From NCBI GenBank assembly GCA_014729565.1, contig WJJR01000244.1, positions 1-6,234 on the forward strand: DNA of 6,234 nt, in the 5' to 3' direction. Made by a program: the position numbers and the translations under genes. Within the stretch, counting starts at the first letter, position 1; each line of letters starts with the position of its first letter. The DNA comes from Candidatus Zixiibacteriota bacterium. GTDB lineage: Bacteria > Zixibacteria > MSB-5A5 > WJJR01. The notes below the pieces were generated by a model, which did not search any database, was not told where the DNA came from, and saw only the letters and a list, made by a program, of their open reading frames with translations. Of this stretch, positions 1 to 4,150 are shown piece after piece.

Positions 1-216
1 GTGAAGAAGAAGGAAAAGTGCCGTGCTGTCATCGTGCGGACGACCAAAGCGACGCGTCGTCGTGACGGGTCGTACATTCGGTTTTCCGACAACGCGGCCG
101 TGATCATCAACGAGCAGGGCGAGCCGCGTGGAACCCGCATCTTCGGGCCGGTCGCACGTGAGCTGCGCGAGAAAAACTATATGAAAATTGTCTCACTGGC
201 GCCCGAGGTGCTGTGA
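1..216 (+). CDS. rplN: 50S ribosomal protein L14 (uL14), 5'-truncated by the window edge
   Basis: This is the C-terminal 71 residues of L14, a 23S rRNA-binding protein on the subunit interface. In known ribosomes it takes part in an intersubunit bridge and is the docking site of silencing factor RsfS. The fragment shows the family's end: RAVIVRTTKATRRRDGSYIR, a stretch ending in DNAAVIIN, then GTRIFGPVARELREKNYMKI and the typical terminus SLAPEVL. Complete L14 is about 122 residues, so roughly the first 50 lie upstream of the window. The GTG at base 1 is the internal Val codon of the conserved KVKK-type segment and is not a start. The stop is TGA at 214-216, and rplX begins 28 bases later. 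The identification is secure from sequence; the roles are family knowledge. Confidence 0.97.
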   Translation: MKKKEKCRAVIVRTTKATRRRDGSYIRFSDNAAVIINEQGEPRGTRIFGPVARELREKNYMKIVSLAPEVL

Positions 217-244
217 GCGTTGGATTGTATTGATCGGTGACGAT

Positions 245-469
245 ATGAGCCAGGTTATTAAAAAGGGTGATACCGTGCGGGTGCTGTCGGGGCAGTATCG
301 CGGCAAGACCGGACGTGTGTTGCGCGTCATTCCGAAGAAGTCGCGCGTCGTGGTTGAGGGAGTCAACATGATCCATCGCCATACCCGCCCCACCCAGCGT
401 AATCCCAAGGGCGGTATCATCGAGAAAGAAGCGCCGATTCACATGTCGAATGTGCGGCTGGAGGTCTAG
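245..469 (+). CDS. rplX: 50S ribosomal protein L24 (uL24), short form
   Basis: L24 binds near the 5' end of 23S rRNA and is an early assembly protein of the large subunit. The 74-residue product begins MSQVIKKGDTVRVLSGQYRG, a KOW motif spanning about residues 6-33. It continues through VVVEGVNMIHRHTRPTQ and ends EAPIHMSNVRLEV. The reading frame stays open upstream to 188, inside rplN, but homology begins at the ATG at 245. GGTGA (236-240) sits 4 bases before that ATG, in the loop of a possible 4-bp stem ATCG/CGAT (233-244). E. coli L24 is 104 residues; this protein stops right after the 'PIHxSNV' strand and lacks the usual C-terminal extension. The bases after the TAG do not encode that extension in another frame, so a frameshift is not apparent. 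rplE follows after 21 bases. Confidence 0.96.
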   Translation: MSQVIKKGDTVRVLSGQYRGKTGRVLRVIPKKSRVVVEGVNMIHRHTRPTQRNPKGGIIEKEAPIHMSNVRLEV

Positions 470-490
470 CCGAATTCGGGACGAGACGTT

Positions 491-1033
491 ATGACTCGCT
501 TGCAGGAACGATATCGCACGGAAGTGGCGCCCAAACTCAAAGAGCAGTTTGGCTTCAAGAGTATTATGCGCGCGCCGCGTCTGGAAAAGATCGTGATCAA
601 CCAGGGGTTGGGCGAGGCGATCGCCAATCCCAAGGTTCTGGAAACATCGATGGCCGAAATCGCAGCGATCACCGGCCAGCGTCCGGCGATCCGCCGCGCG
701 CGCAAGTCGATCTCGAGTTTCAAGTTGCGCGAAGGGATGCCGATCGGCTGCGCGGTGACGTTGCGCGGACGGCGCATGTACGAGTTCTTTGAGCGCTTGA
801 CGAGTATCGCGCTGCCGCGTGTACGTGATTTCCGCGGCGTGCCGACGAAATCGTTCGACGGCAAAGGCAATTACACGCTCGGCGTGCGTGAGCAGATCAT
901 CTTCCCGGAAATCCATTATGATCGGATTGATAAGATCCGGGGCATGAACATCACGATCTGCACCACCGCCGAGACCGACGAAGAAGGATTGGAATTGTTG
1001 CGGCTGTTGGGTATGCCGTTCCGCCGCAATTAA
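491..1033 (+). CDS. rplE: 50S ribosomal protein L5 (uL5)
   Basis: L5 binds 5S rRNA in the central protuberance and forms a bridge to S13 in the small-subunit head. The product is 180 residues, against 179 in E. coli, so it is full length. Recognisable blocks in order are PRLEKIVINQGLGEA (about 29-43), ITGQRPAIRRARKSISSFKL (about 60-79), REGMPIGCAVTLRG, and LPRVRDFRGV (about 108-117). NYTLGVREQIIFPEI and the C-terminal LLRLLGMPFRRN complete the fold. The ATG at 491 gives the family's normal N-terminus (MTRLQERYRTEVAP). A weak purine-rich GGGACGAGA (478-486) precedes it. In E. coli the S8 autoregulatory target spans the rplX-rplE junction. Here that gap holds only a 10-base palindrome (CCGAATTCGG, 470-479), and I could not recognise an S8 site. 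Confidence 0.98.
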   Translation: MTRLQERYRTEVAPKLKEQFGFKSIMRAPRLEKIVINQGLGEAIANPKVLETSMAEIAAITGQRPAIRRARKSISSFKLREGMPIGCAVTLRGRRMYEFFERLTSIALPRVRDFRGVPTKSFDGKGNYTLGVREQIIFPEIHYDRIDKIRGMNITICTTAETDEEGLELLRLLGMPFRRN

Positions 1034-1045
1034 AGGATTGTATAC

Positions 1046-1052
1046 AGGGGAG
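1046..1052 (+). promoter_or_regulatory. Shine-Dalgarno that fixes the rpsN GTG start
   Basis: AGGGGAG ends 9 bases before the GTG at 1062. An in-frame ATG at 1038 would give an 8-residue N-terminal addition, but this Shine-Dalgarno would then lie inside the gene. The family N-terminus (M-A-K-K/R-x-L-I-E-K) also starts at 1062. Both lines support GTG as the start codon. Confidence 0.8.
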
Positions 1053-1061
1053 TGTTATCTC

Positions 1062-1247
1062 GTGGCGAAGAAATGTTTGATCGAGAAGCAGAAGCGTAAA
1101 CCGAAGTTTGCGGTGCGTGCCTACAATCGGTGCCGGCTGTGCGGGCGTCCGCGAGGCTATATTCGCAAGTTTGGGGTGTGCCGCATCTGTTTCCGATTGC
1201 TCGCCCTTGATGGAGAAATTCCCGGAGTGACGAAGGCCAGTTGGTAG
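1062..1247 (+). CDS. rpsN: 30S ribosomal protein S14, zinc-binding type (uS14, type Z)
   Basis: S14 is a late-assembling protein of the 30S head, near the decoding region. The product is 61 residues, the usual length of the zinc-ribbon form (61 in Thermus), against about 100 for the zinc-free E. coli form. Four cysteines form CxxC pairs at C24/C27 and C40/C43 (RCRLCGRPRGYIR and GVCRICFR). The terminus GVTKASW is typical. A fifth cysteine, C5, lies outside the ribbon. The GTG start at 1062 is chosen over the ATG at 1038 because of the Shine-Dalgarno at 1046-1052 and family alignment. The gene sits 28 bases after rplE. Its stop codon, TAG at 1245-1247, touches the base of a GC-rich hairpin in the gap before rpsH. 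The four-cysteine form implies zinc dependence; this is inferred from the motif. Confidence 0.97.
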   Translation: MAKKCLIEKQKRKPKFAVRAYNRCRLCGRPRGYIRKFGVCRICFRLLALDGEIPGVTKASW

Positions 1248-1268
1248 CAGCGGGCCGGGCCCGTGTGC
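1247..1268 (+). other. Predicted mRNA hairpin between rpsN and rpsH
   Basis: The core stem is CGGGC (1251-1255) pairing with GCCCG (1259-1263) around a CGG loop. It extends by a G-U pair (1250/1264) and, past one bulged base (1265), by GCA (1247-1249) with TGC (1266-1268). The whole structure begins at the last base of the rpsN stop codon and ends 5 bases before the rpsH Shine-Dalgarno. No T-run follows, so it does not resemble an intrinsic terminator. Function is unknown. Confidence 0.5.
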
Positions 1269-1283
1269 CAACGGAGAGAGACT

Positions 1284-1682
1284 ATGTCGGTTACTGATCC
1301 AATCGCTGATTTCCTGACACGCATTCGCAACGCCATGCGGGCGGGGCACAAGCGTGTGACCGTACCGTCGACACGCATGCGCAAAGAGATCGCCCGCGTG
1401 TTGGCGGAGAATCACTACATTCGCGGCTTTGCCGAAGTGCAGGCGTCACCGCAAAACCAATTGGTGATTCGCCTGCGTTACACCCCGCAGCAGGAGCCGG
1501 TGATCACCAACGTGCAGCGGGAATCACGTCCGGGGTTGCGGAAGTACCGCGACGCGGCCGGTGTGAAGGACTTGGGGCGGCGTCTGGGAACAACAATCAT
1601 TTCCACCTCCCGGGGCGTTATGACCGACCGCGAGGCCAAAGATCTCGGTATCGGCGGGGAGCTGCTGTTTCGAGTGTGGTAG
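1284..1682 (+). CDS. rpsH: 30S ribosomal protein S8 (uS8)
   Basis: S8 is a primary 16S rRNA-binding protein of the central domain. In E. coli it also represses translation of the spc operon by binding its mRNA. The product is 132 residues, close to the family norm of about 130. The N-terminus is MSVTDPIADFLTRIRNAMRA, and the second half begins near PVITNVQRESRPGLRKY (about 72-88). The C-terminal signature GTTIISTSRGVMTDREA lies at residues 102-118, followed by LGIGGELLFRVW at the end. The ATG at 1284 has GGAGAG (1273-1278) 5 bases upstream. A slightly longer in-frame reading from a GTG at 1263 would swallow that Shine-Dalgarno and is not supported. The rplF Shine-Dalgarno overlaps this gene's stop codon, which suggests translational coupling. 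Confidence 0.98.
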   Translation: MSVTDPIADFLTRIRNAMRAGHKRVTVPSTRMRKEIARVLAENHYIRGFAEVQASPQNQLVIRLRYTPQQEPVITNVQRESRPGLRKYRDAAGVKDLGRRLGTTIISTSRGVMTDREAKDLGIGGELLFRVW

Positions 1683-1691
1683 GAGTTTGTC

Positions 1692-2228
1692 ATGTCACGC
1701 ATAGGAAAACTACCCATTCCCATACCCGACGGTGTTACGGTGGATATTAACGACTCCACCGTGAAGGTAACCGGGCCGAAGGGCGAATTGACGCAGTCGT
1801 TTAATCCCGACATGGAGATCGCCATGGAGGACGGCACGGTTGTGGTGCGCCGTCCGAGCGATCAGCAGCGCCACCGCGCCTTGCACGGGCTCACACGCGC
1901 GCTGATTGCCAATATGGTGGCCGGTGTGTCGACCGGGTACAAGAAGGTTCTGGTAATTGTCGGCGTCGGGTATCGTGCGGAGATGGTCGGACAGCGATTG
2001 AATCTCATCGTCGGTTTTTCGCACCCCATCCTGGTCACACCGCCGCCGGGAATCACGTTTACGGTCGAGAGTCCGACCCGGTTTTCCATTGAAGGTATCA
2101 ACAAGCAGTTGGTAGGCGAAATCGCATCTCAGGTGCGTGCCGTGCGTCCGCCCGAACCTTACAAGGGCAAGGGCATTCGGTTCGAAGGCGAGTATGTCCG
2201 CCGCAAGGCCGGCAAGACGGCTGCATAA
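1692..2228 (+). CDS. rplF: 50S ribosomal protein L6 (uL6)
   Basis: L6 binds 23S rRNA near the sarcin-ricin loop and the factor-binding site of the large subunit. The product is 178 residues, matching the family's usual 175-180. It has the duplicated L6 fold: an N-terminal copy from MSRIGKLPIPIPDGVTV to the RALHGLTRALIANMV helix (about 62-76), then a second copy from about residue 83. The second copy carries VGVGYRAEM (about 90-98). The bacterial signature PPEPYKGKGIRFEGE lies at about 153-167, followed by a basic tail (YVRRKAGKTAA). AGGAG (1681-1685) overlaps the rpsH stop codon and lies 6 bases before the ATG, so the two genes are probably coupled. The start is unambiguous. Confidence 0.98.
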   Translation: MSRIGKLPIPIPDGVTVDINDSTVKVTGPKGELTQSFNPDMEIAMEDGTVVVRRPSDQQRHRALHGLTRALIANMVAGVSTGYKKVLVIVGVGYRAEMVGQRLNLIVGFSHPILVTPPPGITFTVESPTRFSIEGINKQLVGEIASQVRAVRPPEPYKGKGIRFEGEYVRRKAGKTAA

Positions 2229-2241
2229 CAGAGAGTTTTGG

Positions 2242-2262
2242 GTCGCTGCGTGAGACGGCGAC
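2242..2262 (+). other. Predicted mRNA hairpin between rplF and rplR
   Basis: GTCGCTG (2242-2248) pairs with CGGCGAC (2256-2262), seven pairs including one G-U, around a 7-base loop. It lies in the 52-base gap and abuts a purine-rich GGAGTGAG (2263-2270), the likely rplR ribosome-binding region. There is no T-run, so a terminator is unlikely. Any regulatory role is inferred from position only. Confidence 0.4.
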
Positions 2263-2280
2263 GGAGTGAGATACGGAATT

Positions 2281-2649
2281 ATGGCTGATCGGTACATTGA
2301 CAAGGCAAAGCGCGAATTGCGGCGCCGCCGGCATGTGCGCAATCGCATTCACGGCACAGCAGAACGTCCGCGGCTGACTGTCAGCAAGTCGAATAAGGCA
2401 ACCGTCGCACAGGTTGTTGACGACATCAATGGCGTGACGATCGCGCAATTGTCGACGCTGACGCTCAGCCCAGCGTCCGACGGACCGTCGAATAAGCAGG
2501 CGATGGCCAAAGAACTTGGAAAAGCCATTGCGGCAGCGGCGAAAGACAAGGGCGTGAGCGCCGTCGTGTTCGATCGCAACAGATACATTTACCACGGGCG
2601 CGTCCGTGCCGTAGCCGACGGTGCGCGCGAAGGTGGATTAACGTTCTAA
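2281..2649 (+). CDS. rplR: 50S ribosomal protein L18 (uL18)
   Basis: L18 binds 5S rRNA and anchors it, with L5, in the central protuberance. The product is 122 residues (117 in E. coli). It opens with a strongly basic RNA-binding N-terminus (KAKRELRRRRHVRNRIHGT) and then RPRLTVSKSNK. A helix of about residues 75-95 (NKQAMAKELGKAIAAAAK) is followed by the family hallmark VVFDRNRYIYHGRV (about 99-112) and the terminus ADGAREGGLTF. The ATG at 2281 gives the expected family start. A GTG at 2266 in the same frame would add five residues (M-R-Y-G-I) and cannot be fully excluded, because GTGAG (2266-2270) is itself part of the best Shine-Dalgarno-like stretch. Where many L18 proteins have F-R-S-N-K-H-I-Y, this one has S-K-S-N-K-A-T-V, a mild divergence. 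Confidence 0.97.
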   Translation: MADRYIDKAKRELRRRRHVRNRIHGTAERPRLTVSKSNKATVAQVVDDINGVTIAQLSTLTLSPASDGPSNKQAMAKELGKAIAAAAKDKGVSAVVFDRNRYIYHGRVRAVADGAREGGLTF

Positions 2650-2655
2650 ATGATG

Positions 2656-2680
2656 CGGCGCTTTCCGGTGGGAGGCGCTG
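2656..2680 (+). other. Predicted mRNA hairpin between rplR and rpsE
   Basis: GCGCTTTCC (2658-2666) pairs with GGGAGGCGC (2670-2678) around a GGT loop. There are nine contiguous pairs, two of them G-U. Two further pairs (2656-2657 with 2679-2680) extend it. It occupies the first half of the 64-base gap, the longest in the window. A short T-run (2691-2694) lies 10 bases beyond the stem, too far for a classical intrinsic terminator. The rpsE Shine-Dalgarno follows at 2698-2704. Confidence 0.5.
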
Positions 2681-2694
2681 TGGACGTGTGTTTT

Positions 2695-2705
2695 AAAGGA
2701 GAGGT
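2695..2705 (+). promoter_or_regulatory. Strong Shine-Dalgarno that fixes the rpsE TTG start
   Basis: AAAGGAGAGGT is the best match to the anti-Shine-Dalgarno complement in the window. It ends 8 bases before the TTG at 2714, an ideal spacing. No ATG lies in the rpsE frame near this site. The next in-frame candidate, the GTG at 2756, is much too distant and would remove conserved N-terminal residues. Confidence 0.85.
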
Positions 2706-2713
2706 TACCCGAT

Positions 2714-3319
2714 TTGTGGCAAGGTGCAGCCGATAGTGGCGAATTCGTCGAAAAGGTGATCTACGTCAATCGCGTCGCCAAGGTAGTGAAAGGTGGACGT
2801 CGTTTCTCGTTCACCGCACTCGTCGCGGCGGGTGACCGCAAAGGCAACGTTGGGATTGGGTTGGGCAAGGCCGGCGAAGTCGCCGAAGCGATTCGTAAAG
2901 GCGTCGAGGCGGCCAAGAAGGAAATGGAGCCGGTTGTGATTCGCAACGGTACCATTCCGCATATGGTGACCGGTCGTGCCGGTGCGGCGCGCGTGTTGTT
3001 GCGCCCCGCGACCCCCGGTACCGGTGTGATTGCCGGTGGCGCCGTCCGCGCCGTCCTCGAATCGGCGGGTATCCAGGACATCCTGACCAAATCGCTCGGG
3101 TCGCCGAATCCGCACAATGTGGTGAAGGCTACCATGGACGGTTTGCTGCAATTGCGTCACGTCGAAACCATCGGCCAGTACCGTCATCATCTCGCGGCGG
3201 AGGCGGCCGGGACGGACGCTACGAACGGAGACAAACAGCCGGCGGCTGAAGAGAATGCCTCAGACGATACATCATCGAGCGCCGGTGAGGAACCTCAGAA
3301 CGACGAGAACGAGTCGTAA
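2714..3319 (+). CDS. rpsE: 30S ribosomal protein S5 (uS5) with acidic C-terminal tail
   Basis: S5 works with S4 in decoding accuracy and lies on the back of the 30S subunit by the mRNA entry channel. The N-terminal double-stranded-RNA-binding-like domain spans about residues 10-75. It includes NRVAKVVKGGRRFSF (19-33), the loop where spectinomycin-resistance changes occur in other bacteria. The C-terminal domain spans about 76-157, with RPATPGTGVIAGGAVRAVLE (97-116) and GSPNPHNVVKATMDGL (129-144). The start is TTG at 2714, chosen because of the Shine-Dalgarno at 2695-2705 and the family N-terminus. The product is 201 residues against 167 in E. coli. The excess is mostly a low-complexity tail (about 161-201) with 12 Asp/Glu and one Lys. 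rpmD starts 3 bases after the stop, so coupling is likely. Confidence 0.97.
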   Translation: MWQGAADSGEFVEKVIYVNRVAKVVKGGRRFSFTALVAAGDRKGNVGIGLGKAGEVAEAIRKGVEAAKKEMEPVVIRNGTIPHMVTGRAGAARVLLRPATPGTGVIAGGAVRAVLESAGIQDILTKSLGSPNPHNVVKATMDGLLQLRHVETIGQYRHHLAAEAAGTDATNGDKQPAAEENASDDTSSSAGEEPQNDENES

Positions 3320-3322
3320 GCG

Positions 3323-3505
3323 ATGGCAAAAATCAGGATTACATACAAGCGGTCCACGATCCGCTCGATTGAGAAGCACAAGCGGACCATCCGCGCACTC
3401 GGCTTCCGCCGTCTGTATCAGTCGGTCGTCCGTGAAGACACACCGAGCATCCGTGGCATGGTCAAGTCGGTGGAACATCTCGTGACCGTGGAGCCGGCCG
3501 AGTAA
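3323..3505 (+). CDS. rpmD: 50S ribosomal protein L30 (uL30)
   Basis: L30 is a small single-domain 23S rRNA-binding protein of the large subunit. The product is 60 residues, the normal bacterial size (59 in E. coli). It opens MAKIRITYKRSTIRSIEKHK, followed by TIRALGFRRL. The hallmark block REDTPSIRGMVKSVEHLVTV lies at about residues 37-56. The usual second-helix opening 'IGxxxxxK' appears here as IRSIEKHKRT, a slightly divergent version. The ATG at 3323 lies 3 bases after the rpsE stop, and its ribosome-binding site would have to fall within the end of rpsE. I see only a weak purine stretch there (GACGAGAACGAG, 3302-3313), which fits translational coupling to rpsE. Confidence 0.95.
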   Translation: MAKIRITYKRSTIRSIEKHKRTIRALGFRRLYQSVVREDTPSIRGMVKSVEHLVTVEPAE

Positions 3506-3507
3506 TC

Positions 3508-3526
3508 AGGCACCGGGTTGGTGCCT
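3508..3526 (+). other. Perfect inverted repeat / hairpin between rpmD and rplO
   Basis: AGGCACC (3508-3514) and GGTGCCT (3520-3526) form a perfect 7-bp stem around the loop GGGTT. The stem starts 2 bases after the rpmD stop codon. The following bases (CTGTACTTAAAG) have no T-run, so it is not a standard intrinsic terminator. The rplO ribosome-binding stretch begins 10 bases downstream. An RNA stability, processing or protein-binding role is possible but unproven. Confidence 0.6.
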
Positions 3527-3548
3527 CTGTACTTAAAGTGGTGATGCA

Positions 3549-4112
3549 ATGAACTTATCGGAATTGAAGCCGCCCGAGGGCGCACACAAGAAAGGCCGCC
3601 GCGTTGGGCGCGGTTACGGATCGGGGCGAGGCAAGACCTCGGGACGTGGCCATAAAGGACAGTTGGCTCGGTCGGGTGCGAAGCATCGCGCCTCGATGGA
3701 GGGCGGGCAGATGCGTATCTACCGCCGTCTCCCCAAGCGCGGATTCTACAATCCGGCGCATATCCAATATCAGGTGGTCAACCTCTCCGATCTGGCGGAA
3801 GCAAATGCCAGTGAGCGTGTCGACATTGATGGTCTGCACGCGCTGCGGTTGGTGCGCACCAAGTCGAATCCGGTGAAGATTCTGGGCAACGGCACGCTCG
3901 ATCGTCCGCTGCACATCGTCGCGCACGCCTTTTCAAAGTCGGCCGAAGAGAAGATCACGGCAGCGGGTGGAAAATGCGAACGAATCGCTCTGCCGAAGGA
4001 AGCCAAGACGGCGCCGGCCAAAGCCAAAGTCAAGGCCCAGGCAGACACGTCTCCGGCAGAACCGGCGGAGAGCAGCGACGCCAAACCCGAGTCCGAGGAC
4101 ACCCAATCATAA
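3549..4112 (+). CDS. rplO: 50S ribosomal protein L15 (uL15) with C-terminal extension
   Basis: L15 is a late-assembling 23S rRNA-binding protein that threads a long basic, glycine-rich N-terminal arm into the large subunit. The N-terminus MNLSELKPPEGAHKKGRRVG leads into GRGYGSGRGKTSGRGHKGQ (20-38) and GGQMRIYRRLPKRGF (52-66). The C-terminal fold follows, with VKILGNGTLDRPLHIVAHAF (109-128) and SKSAEEKITAAGG (129-141). The family core ends near residue 148; L15 is normally about 144-150 residues. This protein has 187. The extra 39 residues begin with a Lys/Ala-rich segment (about 150-163) and end in an Asp/Glu/Ser/Pro segment (about 164-187). AGTGGTGA (3537-3544) is the Shine-Dalgarno, 4 bases before the ATG at 3549. 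secY follows after 38 bases. Confidence 0.97.
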   Translation: MNLSELKPPEGAHKKGRRVGRGYGSGRGKTSGRGHKGQLARSGAKHRASMEGGQMRIYRRLPKRGFYNPAHIQYQVVNLSDLAEANASERVDIDGLHALRLVRTKSNPVKILGNGTLDRPLHIVAHAFSKSAEEKITAAGGKCERIALPKEAKTAPAKAKVKAQADTSPAEPAESSDAKPESEDTQS

Positions 4113-4114
4113 GG

Positions 4115-4138
4115 ACCGTTGGCTGCCGCAGTCACGGT
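4115..4138 (+). promoter_or_regulatory. Predicted bulged hairpin in the secY leader
   Basis: ACCGT (4115-4119) pairs with ACGGT (4134-4138). After a single bulged T (4120), GGCTG (4121-4125) pairs with CAGTC (4129-4133, one G-U) around a CCG loop. This is ten base pairs in all. It fills most of the rplO-secY gap and ends 12 bases before the secY ATG. No T-run follows. The only Shine-Dalgarno-like bases, GGTA (4136-4139), are partly inside the 3' arm, so the structure could influence secY initiation. That effect is an inference. Confidence 0.5.
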
Positions 4139-4150
4139 AACTAACCCACT

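Noticed and set aside
1..3. GTG at base 1 as a gene start
   Set aside because: Alignment with L14 shows it is an internal Val codon; the real start is outside the window.
470..498. Possible S8 autoregulatory site at the rplX-rplE junction
   Set aside because: There is a palindrome (CCGAATTCGG) and a 4-bp stem with the rplE ATG in its loop. I cannot match these to the known S8-binding helix with its conserved core, so no call is made.
107..916. Long minus-strand open frame of 269 codons opposite rplN-rplX-rplE
   Set aside because: It is antisense to three clearly real genes. Its protein is rich in Arg/His with no recognisable domain, typical of a shadow frame in GC-rich DNA.
1039..1046. TGTATACA palindrome, possible -10 element before rpsN
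   Set aside because: There is no convincing -35 at the right distance. The site lies in a 28-base gap within a continuous operon and directly abuts the Shine-Dalgarno.
1710..2348. Minus-strand open frame of 212 codons opposite rplF-rplR
   Set aside because: It is antisense to rplF and the start of rplR, with no motifs and no supported ribosome-binding site.
2656..2694. Intrinsic terminator between rplR and rpsE
   Set aside because: The hairpin is good, but the TTTT run starts 10 or more bases after the stem and is only four long. rpsE also continues the operon.
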